This document shows positions 1 through 10,950 of a stretch of 64,000 nucleotides of DNA, one piece after another. Source of the stretch: Linyphia triangularis. Lineage: Eukaryota > Arthropoda > Arachnida > Araneae > Linyphiidae. The stretch covers positions 58,876,714-58,940,713 of the forward strand of contig OZ021732.1 in the NCBI GenBank assembly GCA_963978545.1. The letters run 5' to 3'. The position numbers were made by a program, and so were the translations under genes. The notes beneath the pieces were generated by a model. It did not search any database. It was not told where the DNA came from and saw only the letters and a list, made by a program, of their open reading frames with translations. Numbering within the stretch: the stretch's first letter is position 1; every line of letters starts with the position of its first letter.

Positions 1-2564
1 CGTTACCCACTCAATAAGGTATGATTACTTAAAGACATACTTTTACTTGCATGATAACTAAGTGCGTGAATTGGCAAAGATCTATAAGAAACACCATATG
101 GGCCAATTTTTTGATAAACAATTTATAATGTTTAAGACTGGGAATAAACAAAACTTGGTAATTACCAGGATAATTTAAAAATCTAGTTTAAGGATTAGGT
201 GTTAATATACTTCTAAAATAGAACTGATTTAATAAGCTGCTTATATGATGACTAAAACTAAAGAAAGAGCTCATTAAGTCACAGACGCATTCAGTTGACT
301 GTAAAATTGCTTTAATTTGTTTTGCTGAATATTTATTATATTATATTTTTGGCTAAATTTTAATTAGCGCACCTGTCCTTTTTAATTATCTTTTCACGGG
401 CTGTTTGTTTTTGCAACTCACTAGAGAGGTTTTAAATTTTGATCAGGTACAAGCAATTATTTCTCGGGCATTTAAAAGAAGTATTTAATTTGTTTCTAGT
501 GTAATGTTGTTTAAAGGTGTAGGATTATCACTTTCCCTTCAAATTATATGAAACATTGAATGAAAAAGGAACTTAAATTGAGTTTAATTATATTCTATAT
601 AAATATCAAAAGTAAAATTCGAAAAATAATTATTAAAAATTGCAACCAGTTCATAAAAAATAAAATAGACGAGTATCATACAAAACTCCTAACTGAAAAA
701 AATATTAATTAAATGTAGTAAAGTTAATTAAAATATACAATAATTATTTTTGTAAGAATTGATTAAAAAGTAGTTTTAAGAACATCACACAATAAGACTC
801 ATAATTATTATATCAATCTCACATATAATATGTTTATAAATGATAAAATTCATAATCCATTTAAAAGATAAACAATAATTGACTGCATAAGAAAATCAAT
901 GAATAAATCAATAGCAAAATCTCATCAAACAAAAATGAATATATAGCTAATTGAATAAATTCAATAATTGGATCAATAACTATAGCACATTTGGAATAGT
1001 CAGTTTCTCTGGTATTACTTAAGAAAAACTGTTTTATCCTAGGTTAAGTTTATTCCTATTTTTACAAGTTATTCTTATACGTTTCTAATAAAATATTTGG
1101 CATAAACAATGCATATTTCCATAACTCATATCAGGATAAAATAGCTTTCCTAGGCCAAACTGATTTATCGTAACCCACTAAAAAGCTAAAGTAGTTTGTT
1201 CTATAATAATATTAGCCTTTACCATTTATATATAGGTTGGGTTTTTTTCCCCCCTTTCAACCTGAATAAGTGTATACGGTATATTTTTTTTTAGAGTGTA
1301 GGCAATAAAGTAGTAGGACTAAATTAACGTTTTGAATCTTTAAAAGCTTTTCAAGTATGTGCATTATCAGCTAAAAATTAACATAATTAATAAGACACTA
1401 TTACCATACATAATTACCTTCGAATTACTCCTCGGCAATAAAAAAGCGATTTTAACTAATTGATATTCAGGTAGGATCATGAAGTTCGTTAAGATCTTGT
1501 CAGTAGCGATTAACCGAAGAAAGCGAATACCCACACTGCCTTACTCGTCTGTTTTAAATTGGAAGATTGAGTCAGTTAAGTTTCCGCTCTGATTGACAAA
1601 AAGATTGCGTCTGATGAAACAAAGTTTCCTCCGGATTTGGCTCTTTTCAATTTACATATAATTGGAGTTGAATTGCTTGGCAAATTCACCAAAGGGATAA
1701 TTCAATATTGTCGGAATTCAGAGGGAATTCCCAGCAAAGGCAACTAGAGTAGAATATTGTGTATTTTTTTAGGGAGGAGGGGGAGGTGAATATTATATTA
1801 TTGGGTAGAAAATTATCATTATGAAGTTACCGACATATGTAATTGGTTATGTCTGTTTTGAACCCGTTAAACTTCAAAGTACTTTATTAAGTTATTTGAT
1901 ACAATACTACTGTCTTTTAGAATAAAAATGTAAATTATTATATCGGGATGTATTGTATCCCTCTCTGTATTGATACGACATATTGTCCACATGTTAGATG
2001 GATATGTCAGATCAGATACGTTATACACATATATAGACACCTATATAATAAAAAAAATTAAATATGTTTTCAAGGCTTAGAAGTGAGTAAATGTGGAGAG
2101 TTCACAATTATGCTCAATATTTTTGCATGTTGGAATTCATGAACTGAAACAAATGACATCAAGAGATAATATTGTTCCTTAAATTTGTAAATTTTTTTAC
2201 CTTTCTTTTTTTAAAAGTATACTGTGTTTTCCTCTTTCAAGTCATAAATAAAGGGTATTTATTTTAGAAATACCTCTAAAAAGACGCTGCATTGTCAACA
2301 TCAGACCAATCTCAGTATTCCTAAGAATTTAATTACGTTTGGAGACGTGAGAACAGAAATATCCAATTCCATTCCCAGAGAATTATAAATTAACATCTAT
2401 CACGTTTTTATAAGAATAAATTCTCTTCATAAATATTTTAAAAGCTTAACAATTGAAATGTGTAATCGTAAAGTTAGTAATCGTTTTTTAGTTTAGCGAA
2501 AGAAAATTATACCTAAATATCATAATACTAAAACAGGAAATATATACAAAAAATATTCATTTAC
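1..2564. other. AT-rich non-coding DNA
   Basis: No open frame of note, RNA gene or clear repeat is visible on either strand. Homopolymer runs are short. A pocket at about 1420-1745 has more balanced base composition and lacks the A/T runs of its surroundings; it could be a conserved non-coding segment, but nothing in it is diagnostic. Confidence 0.5.
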
Positions 2565-2940
2565 ATTCCACAGCATATACAAAAGATTCTTTTTCGTTAC
2601 CATCTAAATTGATTATTTACTAGAAATTCTTAAACAACTGTATTTGTTATAAATATGCATTTAAAATGCTTGATGTAGCTCAAAGCTTTTCTAAAATTTA
2701 TATTTATATCCATTTTCCAAAGTAATGTTTGTATCTATACATTTAAATTTAGAACATGCAAAATGGATTGTTTTTCATTACCTTCTAAATAGATTTTTAT
2801 AAGAAATTCAAATAAAAAATGCTTGTTATAAATACGTATTTAAAATTCTTGAATTTGTTTGTAGTAGTAGAACAAAGCTTTCCAGTCATTTTTATTTATA
2901 ACCATTTCCCAAAATAAAGTTAGTTTATATTTTTCTGTTA
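2565..2940. repeat. Diverged 181-bp tandem duplication
   Basis: Two adjacent units share the same order of landmarks. TTTTCGTTACC near 2590 recurs as TTTTCATTACC near 2772. TTGTTATAAATATGCATTTAAAATGCTTGA recurs with a few changes about 180 bp later, as does the AAAGCTTTTC segment and a CCATTTYCCAAA block. The period measured from the TTACC landmark is 181 bp. Copies differ by substitutions and small indels, so the duplication is old. It is non-coding. Confidence 0.7.
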
Positions 2941-3805
2941 GAACATATTTTTCTGTTTTCTGAGAAAAACCTCCTTCGAATAGTCTGTGTTAGCAATTTC
3001 CTAGTATAATTTCAAGCTACAAGAAAAATTTATGTTAGACATATTACATTTACATATTTGGAGATCTTCCAAATTTATTGCAGTGGATAAAAAATCTCAT
3101 AAGTCACTACGGGGTTTCCTTTACTAAAACAAAATTTGCACTTTTTCCTTTGTTACTGTAAGTAGATAGTGCATACTTGGTTAATATATTACACATGAAC
3201 GTTTTATATCCACTATTTATGCAAAGCATCCAGGCTCAAAATTCAAAATATTTTGTAAGTAATGGTTTCAAAAATACGTAACTATGTCTAAGGTGATAAT
3301 TTATTTGTTTTTACTATGTTGTTTATTAGAAGGGTTTAGTTTGTGCTAATAAAATATTGTTTATTATTTTAGATGCATATTCAAGCTAGTCTAATTTCTA
3401 TATTTAATTAGTTTGATTTGCACCGATTTTCATTGTCTTTATATAGTAAGTTGTTGACTGCTGAACATTGTATTGATTCCTAATTTCAAATATTTGGATG
3501 GAAATTTACAGGGGAAAAAAATTACAAATATATAATATAGATCAACGCATTTCTTTATAATTTTTTTTTTTAATGAACTCAGAAATAATTCCGATAAAAT
3601 TTTCTAATAACTATAATTTTCCATAACACGAAATGTCATACAGTTGTTTCAAGTATTTAAAAGATTTGAAGAAAACAACGATAACAAAATTTTAAATTTG
3701 CTATTTAAAAACAAAAAAGATAGTTTTGTGTTCAATAAAAATAAATTTTTAACTAATTTTGAATGGATATCTCCAAAACTCCATGTTAAAAATTAATGAA
3801 ATATA
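2941..3805. other. AT-rich non-coding DNA
   Basis: Nothing recognisable was found between the tandem duplication and the TTAA that borders the piggyBac element. Confidence 0.5.
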
Positions 3806-5554
3806 TTAATCCATTAACCACCAAAACTCGAAATCCTTAAAAAACATGGTAAGTATTTATAACATTTGTAATTTTAGGGTCATATATAACATAGTTAAAT
3901 AAAAAGTTGGAATATTTTACTTATCTTTAGAGAAAATGACTGTTGCGTTGGCGCAACGTCAGCTTAAAACCGAGTTAAAATCGGAGGTTTTCAAGAAATT
4001 ATATTCCGTTAATGTTGAATATTCATCGACTGTAATTAACAGTTGGCGATATTTTAAAGCTTCTTTTCAAAAATTTAAACTTTTCGTACTATGTAAGTAC
4101 ATACATTTATTTAATATGACTTATTTTGTATGAAAATATTGACTACATTCTTGACGTAAAGCCACTTCACAACCATTACAGCGATACATAATTTGACTGT
4201 GACAATGTTTACTGCGAAGTCTTTTATTGTCCGTCATGTGATGCAAGGGACCAAGTTTTATAACCGAATCATACAGGTTTTCCTTTCAGGAACATTTTTA
4301 CAGAATGTTTTCTCTATAAGGAATCATTTGTTCATTTATACTTAGGTCGTGTGCAAATATTTGAAACAATTAAAATTTCTTATTCAACAAATTTCACTCT
4401 TGTACTCTCACTTTGTACAATTTGTCATTTTTGTCAATATTTATGTTATCTACCATATGCAAATTTTGTTTTATATTCCTGTACTGAATACGTGATATTG
4501 ACTCCCTAACAAACGGGACCAATACATCTTTATCTAATGTCCAATACATTACTTCTTGTGGCAATGTATGGTATCCAGTAAGAAGAAGCAAACCAATAAA
4601 CCTTTTTAGGTAACTCTCAGAAGCAAAAAAAAACAGTCCTATTATTTTTATGAGCATATATACTAGTTTGATTAATCAGCAATGCATACATTTCAGAGTC
4701 AAAGAACTTATCAAAAATTTCCTCACTACTTAAATTTTCTAACTATCTTTTCATTTTTTTTAACTTGGCGATATTTCTTCAGTTTTTGGTATCTATGTAT
4801 AAATAGGATCTATTTTCTTCTATTTCAAAGGCTCAATCTCTTTTCTTTGTCTTTGTATTATCCACATCATTTTGTTCCTTATTTTTCCTATTTGAATGTA
4901 ATTCAACCTCACCAGAAATGTCATTTGGTAAAACGTTCGAGTCACTTATCACTGTATCGTTCCATTCTTCATTGTCAGCAACTTCGCCATCTTCTGGTGA
5001 AATAACAACAATGTCCATTTCATTGTCATCTGAATCAATAGTGTAAAAAGTATCCAGAGCTTCACTAAGCGTAAGATAGTACTTTCGAGATATTTCAAAT
5101 TAAAATGAAGCAGTTGTAATAACACGCTGTGAGAAAAAAATTCAGAAAATTTTGACCCTCTTTCCCCTGACGATGTGCAAGCGCAACACTAGTATTTCCA
5201 ACATCGTAGCTAGAAGATGAATTCATCAAAACATTTTTTATTTACGTGTGACCTTCAAGTGAACTATGGAGATATGAAATGTTATGTCTAATAAAAATAA
5301 TTTCCCTTTCTTTTATTTCGATCCTTTCTTATCGATTTAGCAATGTCAGTTTAATTTAGCGAATTTCGGAAAGGTGTAAGTTATTACTACGAGAAAACAA
5401 TAAGGTTTAGAATAATTTTTATTGTTCGAAATTAAAATGTGTAACCTTACTAATGAACATAAACCTCCAAATATTAGTTTAAAATTGATAAATATTTTTA
5501 TAGTTATGTTTTCTAAGCGTTGAGTGAACGCAACGCCAGCGGTTAATGGGTTAA
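3806..5554 (-). mobile_element. Decayed piggyBac-type DNA transposon with TTAA flanks
   Basis: A 1741-bp element (3810-5550) lies between TTAA at 3806-3809 and TTAA at 5551-5554, the target duplication typical of piggyBac. The left end starts TCCATTAACCACC and the right end, read inward on the minus strand, CCCATTAACCGCT, so the ends are imperfect inverted repeats. A subterminal hairpin GTTGCG/CGCAAC lies near 3945-3960, and the right end carries a related GCGTTGCGTTCAC sequence. The transposase is on the minus strand and has lost its middle. Autonomous relatives are usually longer, which agrees with an internal deletion. Confidence 0.88.
4121..5090 (-). pseudogene. piggyBac transposase pseudogene, catalytic core missing
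   Basis: Read on the minus strand from about 5090, the order of pieces matches the piggyBac family. First comes an acidic N-terminus with LTLSEALDTFY followed by IDSDDNEMDIV and ISPEDGEVADNEE. Next is the conserved stretch with FIGLLLLTGYHTLP, MYWTLDKDVLVPF and NIDKNDKLYKVR at about 4400-4600. LSINEQMIPYRENIL follows near 4320-4355. Then, with almost no spacing, comes a C-terminal Cys-rich tail, YRCNGCEVALRQECSQYFHTK, ending in a stop at 4121-4123. The tail is the family's RING-like zinc-binding end. Most of the region that should hold the catalytic aspartates is absent, and several stops and frameshifts interrupt the rest, so no active enzyme can be made. Confidence 0.85.
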
Positions 5555-5658
5555 ATTAATTTTTTTTAATATTTTCAATGATTAATAATTTAGGATATCA
5601 AAAACTTCTAAAGTTAAAGATTTAAGTAGTTATCACATATTTTTCTGTATTTAGTATG

Positions 5659-5838
5659 GTTGGTTGTTTTCAAATTATCTGGTGCCGTCAGCAACACGAG
5701 GGCTATAATGCGTCGAAACATTCATCATTTGACAAGCCAGCATACATTTATAAACACCCATGCCTTACACGGGACTCGAACCCGCAACCTTGCGGTCTAG
5801 AAGCTAGCACACTAACCACTATACCGTTTGGTCGGCCG
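5659..5838 (-). mobile_element. tRNA-derived SINE (family 1, copy 1) with 12-bp target duplication
   Basis: The element lies on the minus strand. Its 5' end (5762-5837) is tRNA-like: GGTATAGTGGTTAGTGTGC serves as an A box and GGTTCGAGTCC as a perfect B box. These make an internal RNA polymerase III promoter. The acceptor and anticodon stems do not close, so it is not a functional tRNA gene. A unique body of about 100 bp follows and ends in a CAACCAA tail. The direct repeat GTATTTAGTATG at 5647-5658 and 5839-5850 flanks it perfectly, which points to a fairly recent insertion. A second copy lies at 60552-60728. Confidence 0.92.
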
Positions 5839-5850
5839 GTATTTAGTATG

Positions 5851-6245
5851 AACAAAATTACAAATTAAATAATAACCTTTAGACTTGTATCAAAATTAAT
5901 GCACTCAATATTTTGATATTTTCAATAAGAACATTAAAAAACAATATATTTTAAGATACTGAGCGATTTCAAAATAAATAAGAGTTTCTTATTTCAGAAG
6001 CAATATCATCACAATAAAGGTTCCGAAATATTCTTTTAAAATAATAGACTTCAATATTTTCTTCCATATATCCTCATTAAATGGTATTTTAAACTTCCTT
6101 TTTGTAGACAAATTATTCTAATTGTAACTTTGTATCTGTTTTGGATCCGTTAAGCTTCAATGTAATTTTCTTCAGTTTTCTGATACAAGACTTCATATTT
6201 TATAGAAAACAATCGTTTGAGTAGTGCTTCTAGTCTAAATTGTCA
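5851..6245. other. AT-rich non-coding DNA
   Basis: Nothing was recognised between the SINE and the short retroposon. Confidence 0.5.
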
Positions 6246-6331
6246 TGATAATTTTACGGTGCAGTTTGGCCCTTGTGTTGCCCTTGAGCCAAATAAGTTC
6301 TAAACACAACCAACCAACCTGATAATTTTAC
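6246..6331 (+). mobile_element. 62-bp 5'-truncated retroposon with CAACCAACC tail
   Basis: TGATAATTTTAC occurs at 6246-6257 and again at 6320-6331 as a perfect 12-bp target duplication. It encloses a 62-bp insert (6258-6319) that ends AACCAACCAACC. The insert is more balanced in composition than its flanks and contains GGCCCTTGTGTTGCC. Its body is unlike SINE family 1, but its tail ends in the same CAACCAACC. The simplest reading is a severely 5'-truncated copy of another SINE or of a LINE, inserted by target-primed reverse transcription. Confidence 0.82.
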
Positions 6332-6486
6332 AATGTTTACACAGTAATGTAGAATTTCTATACAGTAATTGTTGCATTATGACAAAGAAAGTTTAACTTT
6401 AAAAAAAAAATTGAATTAGAACTTTTATTAATTCCAATAATACTTATAAATACAATTATTAATACTTGTAAAAATAATTATGTTCT

Positions 6487-8057
6487 ACTAACTGAATACC
6501 AGTGCTGCGCTACAAAATTTTACCTTGTGCATTTTAGCAGTCAAAAGACATTAATTTATTTTACACTTCAGACGCTTGCTTCCATTTCGATCCCGACAAT
6601 TTGAATTATCAAAATAGAAACTTTTCTTTGTTGATATTTTTTCCAAAATTAATAATTGAGAATATATTGGAAATGAGACATTTGAATATCCCTCGTTTAG
6701 AACCCTTTGGATATTTTTAATAAATTTTAATAATAACTAATTTTTAATTACTAATTTCTTCTATATTTGCCCTACTTAACATTTGCCCCAAATAATAGAA
6801 TTGTGATAACATTGGAAACATTTTGGATATCCCTCGTTTGGAACGTTTAACCCCTTTTCCACCCCTTAATGAGAGTTAATCTTGATCGGAATAGCTTACT
6901 ATTTTATGTTTGGCTTTTTTTGTCATTTGCACCAATTTTCAATGTTGTGACCATGTGGGAAATGGGACATTCGAATATCCCTCGTTTGGAGCGTTTAACC
7001 CCTTTTCCACCACTTAAAGTGGGTTAATCGAGATTGGAATAGCTTAATTTTACTACGTTTGTTGACATTTGTATCAGATTTCAGAATTGTGACCAAATGG
7101 GAAGTGGGACATTCGAATATTCCTCGTTTGGAACGTTTAACCCCTTTTCCACCTCCTAAAGAGGGTTAATCGAGATCGGAATAGCTTACTTTTTCTATGT
7201 TTGGCTTTGTTGTCATATGCACCAATTTTCAGAGTTGTGACCATGTGGGAAATGTTACATTCAAATATCCCTCGTTTGGAACATTTAACCCCTTTTCCAC
7301 CCTTTAAAATGGGTTAATCGAGATCAGAATAGCTTACTTTACTACATTTGTCTTTGTTGTCATTTGTACCAATTTTCAGAGTTGTGACCAAATGAGAAGT
7401 GGGATATTCGAATATCCTTCGTTTGAAAAGTTTAACCCCTTAAAGGGAGTTAATCGAGATCTGAATAGCTTGCTTTTCTATGTTTACCATTGTTAATATC
7501 TGTACGAATTTTCAGAGTTGTGAACAAATGGGAAGTATAAGATTCGAATATCCTTCGTTTGGGACGTTTAACCCCTTTTCCACCTCTTAAAGAGGGTTAA
7601 TCGAGATCGGAATAGCTTACTTTTTCTATATTTGTCTTTGTTGTCATTTGCCCCAATTTTCAGAGTTGTGACCAAATTTGAAGTGGTACATTCGAATATC
7701 CCTCGTTTAGAACGTGTAACCCTTTTCCAACTCTTAAAGAGGGTTAATTGCTATCGGAATAGCTTACTTTTTCTATGTTTACCATTGTTAATATATGCAC
7801 CAATTTTCAGAGTTCTGACCAAATGGGAAGTAGGACATTCGAATATCCCTCGTTTGGAACGTTTAACCCCATTTCGACCCCTTAAAGTGGGTTAATCGAG
7901 ATCGAAGTAGCTTACTTTTTCTATATTTACCATTGTTGATATTTGTTCCAATTTTCAGAGTTGTGGACATGTAGGAAGTGGGAGAATTAGTGATGAGTGA
8001 GTGAGTGAGTGAATGAGTGAGTGAGTCAGTGAGGGCTTTGCCTTATATATAGAGAGA
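6487..8057 (+). mobile_element. Tandem-repeat-core element (family T), old copy; Helitron/DINE-like
   Basis: The left end reads CTGAATACCAGTGCTGCGCTAC, and the right end has a GAGT/GTGA microsatellite followed by GAGGGCTTTGCCTTATATATAGAG. AGGGC-TTT-GCCTT near the right end can form a 5-bp stem with one G-T pair. The core (about 6700-7990) holds eight degenerate units spaced 136-148 bp. The TTAATCGAGATCGG landmark or its variant lies near 6881, 7029, 7171, 7319, 7455, 7602, 7749 and 7897. Small left end, tandem core, microsatellite and 3' hairpin resemble DINE/Helentron-type non-autonomous elements, but that assignment is tentative. No coding capacity is seen. Confidence 0.8.
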
Positions 8058-8528
8058 TTTGTGTTAATTAGTAAAGAAATGGCACTCTCTAAATGAACAT
8101 TCAAAATTATAAACACCAAGACAGTATAAATATAATTTTCAATTTTTCTCAATTTTCAATCCAAAACCCATGAAGAGAAATAAGATATGCTCGAAAATAT
8201 TACTCTAAGTATGCAATTCCTTAAAATATATAATAAAAAAAAAAATCCCAAGAATATGCTAAAAACATTAACATTTAAGGTCTGAAATACGTCAGATGTT
8301 TTTGTGTTTTTCAAATGCATCTTTTTTCAGTAATATTTAATTCATTGAGTGTTAAAGCTTAGTATATGGATTGGATATAAATTATGGCGATATTGTAAAC
8401 TAAGAATGTTTAAAAAAAAAATAATAAGATAAAGGTCAATCTTAATTTGTAATCAAATAAAAATAATAAATATAATTAAAACATTAAAATAACTAAATTA
8501 GAAACAGTTATTAAACCTTACATATCCA
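8058..8528. other. AT-rich non-coding DNA
   Basis: Nothing was recognised between family T copy 1 and the next TTAA-flanked element. Confidence 0.45.
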
Positions 8529-8915
8529 TTAAAGGGGGTCCGGCACCTCCACAGGAGTCCATGTTAAATTCAACAACTTTGGGGCGTCTCATTTAATAAC
8601 CAATTCTTCAATTATTATGAAACTTTCACAATATAATATTTAGATACTTTTAAATACCTCAATACGATATTTTTATTATTTTTTGAAAATTAAAATAATT
8701 AGGACTTTCTAAAAATGTATTTTTAAAAAAATTTACAATTTTAGACTAATTATTATTTTTTTAAAGTATGCTATTTATCAATTATTCCTCATGTTAACGT
8801 ACTTAAATATATTAGAGAAACATTTATAAATATTTTCAAGCATTTATGTCAAATATATTTTAAGCTATATGCCCCCAAACACAAAAAGTATGCATTTTGA
8901 GAAATTCGGTTTTGA

Positions 8916-8946
<31 letters not shown>

Positions 8947-9117
8947 CATGCATTAAATACCTATTTTTTGTTTATTTTGAAAAACTATTAAAAACACTTC
9001 AAAATAAGATATAATTACCAATGTGGCATCATTTTAGAGAAAAATTTAAATTTTAATGAACGATAATAAACTCGAAATCAAGAATCGGAAAAAATTTCGT
9101 GTGCCGGTCCCTCTTAA
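8529..9117. mobile_element. TTAA-flanked non-autonomous element with AGGG...CCGGCAC ends
   Basis: TTAA at 8529-8532 and at 9114-9117 enclose a 581-bp, strongly AT-rich segment. The left end is AGGGGGTCCGGCAC. The right end, read inward on the minus strand, is GAGGGACCGGCAC, an inverted repeat with one indel and few mismatches. TTAA targets are used by piggyBac and by Kolobok-type transposons, and I cannot separate these here. There is no coding sequence, and the interior holds a 26-A run near 8921. Confidence 0.68.
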
Positions 9118-9264
9118 AAGCAATAAAAATTTATGAGTTTTAGTGTTTAACTTTATATGAACAGTGATACAATTCATGCAGCCAAATGATCTTAATACGG
9201 ATTCAATTTACATATACAGGCACAAAATCAGCACGTGTAAATAATAACAACATAGTTGAAAATG

Positions 9265-9266
<2 letters not shown>

Positions 9267-9337
<71 letters not shown>
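9267..9337. repeat. (AT)n microsatellite, about 35 units
   Basis: Uninterrupted AT dinucleotides over about 70 bp. It translates as Tyr-Ile repeats, which have no biological meaning. Confidence 0.98.
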
Positions 9338-9339
<2 letters not shown>

Positions 9340-10771
9340 AAATCTTATACAGTATAGATTGAATATTAAGGGATTGCATTGTAAAAGCACTATATAATCT
9401 TATCTCCCAGCGCCATTATAAGGACGTAACACAATAGCCATTAAAATGTATAGAATCTATTCAAGCCTTGCGTATCAATGAGCATTATCACGGAAATCAC
9501 CCTATTAAGCAAGATAATCATCAAGTAACATATTAGACTCAGTGTCACTGAAGTAAATGGGCTGTTATGAGCGAATGTATGAAACATCTATTTTCCATTA
9601 AATATAAATGAAGGAATAGATTTCTCCAAAACAAAAACAGTTAATCAAAATACTTAAAATAGTTTTGATATGAAAATAATAAATCATTCATAAATCAACT
9701 GATATGTTATTATTTTAAGTGTTTTTAATATAAGAACCTAAACGACAATATTGTTTTAGTTTTTAAATTAATATGATTTCTTAGAAACATAAATGAATTT
9801 TTTTTTTTTTTTTAAATACCAACTCATCTATTGGATTAAAATTGTACAAAAGTTAAAATTAGCATGATCTATGGAAAAGGGTTTTAATTGAGAGCCAATG
9901 AAAATCTCAGCACAAGAAATGTGGCAGATACTATATAGATTGCTCGTGAGGCCGATTGTTTATAAGGTGTTTGGAGTTAATTGTTAATTTAAACTAAAAG
10001 CGTTATTTTGCGTGGAAGATGAAAGATAGAAAAACACGTAGTTACTAGTGCAATCTAACATATTTAAGGTTGAAAAAAAAAATCACTTTGAATATTTTTA
10101 AAAATCTAAAACTTCGTAAAACTCTTATTTTTGAAGATACTATTACCAGTTAAAGTAATTTGGCTACTTTCTCATTCTTTTCAAGAATCCTCAATACTTG
10201 TATACCAATTAACCCAAATAGGCAATCCATCAAGACACAAACCCAGTATTTTTATTACCTGAACTATTTTGTTTTCATTTGGAATAAATTAAATTCAATA
10301 AAATAATAAAAATTAAGATTTAACTGTCAAAAATTTTGCCTAAAAAGTAAAAAAATTGAAACCTCTTTCACTATATTCACAATTAAACTGTCATGGATGT
10401 CCAACTTTGCACTTGGGATCTATGAAAAGGGTTTTGTGTTGTTTCTTAAGACGAAAAGATCTAGTGGTTATATTTCTCTGCAGATAGATTATGGAAAATT
10501 CTTTTGATTAATGAAAGAAGATAATTAAAAAAAAAAGAATCCTTACAGTCTTTAAATGTACTGAAGTACCTAACATATAACTTTTTAGATTGCAAAACTG
10601 TACAAAAAAAGTTAAATTTACCAGTGGGAAAACATTTTGACAGCGTATAAGCCATGAAAGCACAGATAACCTAGTCCACAGCAAAGGTTAGCTTCCAAAT
10701 AGTACTCAGTACTTATCAGTAGTTTTTGTTTTAACTTTTTAAGTTTAAAGTTGAAAGTAACACTGTTAATC
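9338..10771. other. AT-rich non-coding DNA
   Basis: No coding frame or repeat was recognised. A segment at about 9400-9570 (from CTCCCAGCGCCATTATAAGG onward) is less A/T-biased and could be a conserved non-coding stretch; this is inference from composition only. Confidence 0.45.
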
Positions 10772-10950
10772 AGGGTTACTTGGACCCAGAAGGATAAAGA
10801 GATGTGCTTTGTTCTTTATAGTGGTTTATTGAACAGTCACAGGTAATTTTTAGTAACTCGCGAAAGACATAAGAACTAAGTCTAACACTTCAATAAACCA
10901 GTATCAGGAACGGCATACATTTCTTTATCATTATGTGTCCAAGTAACCCT
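10772..10950. mobile_element. 179-bp foldback MITE
   Basis: The two halves are inverted copies. The left end AGGGTTACTTGGAC plus GATAAAGAGATGT matches the reverse complement of the right end, AGGGTTACTTGGAC plus GATAAAGAAATGT. Further in, TGGTTTATTGAA is matched by the complement of TTCAATAAACCA. Arms are about 75 bp each with roughly 80% identity, so a transcript would fold into one long hairpin. I see no clear target duplication, so the superfamily is open. Confidence 0.8.

Noticed and set aside
4682..5005. 107-codon plus-strand frame
   Set aside because: It is antisense to the N-terminal part of the piggyBac transposase, which explains its length.
5762..5837. Functional tRNA gene
   Set aside because: A and B boxes are good, but the acceptor and anticodon stems do not pair, and the segment is the head of a SINE with a second copy at 60552-60728.
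6700..7990. CRISPR-like array
   Set aside because: The units are contiguous diverged tandem repeats without spacers, in a eukaryotic sequence.
7972..8057. (GAGT)n/(GTGA)n tract as a stand-alone microsatellite
   Set aside because: The same tract sits at the same place in both family T copies, so it is part of the element.
10772..10950. Tc1/mariner assignment for the foldback MITE
   Set aside because: No TA duplication can be placed symmetrically at the two ends, so the superfamily is left open.
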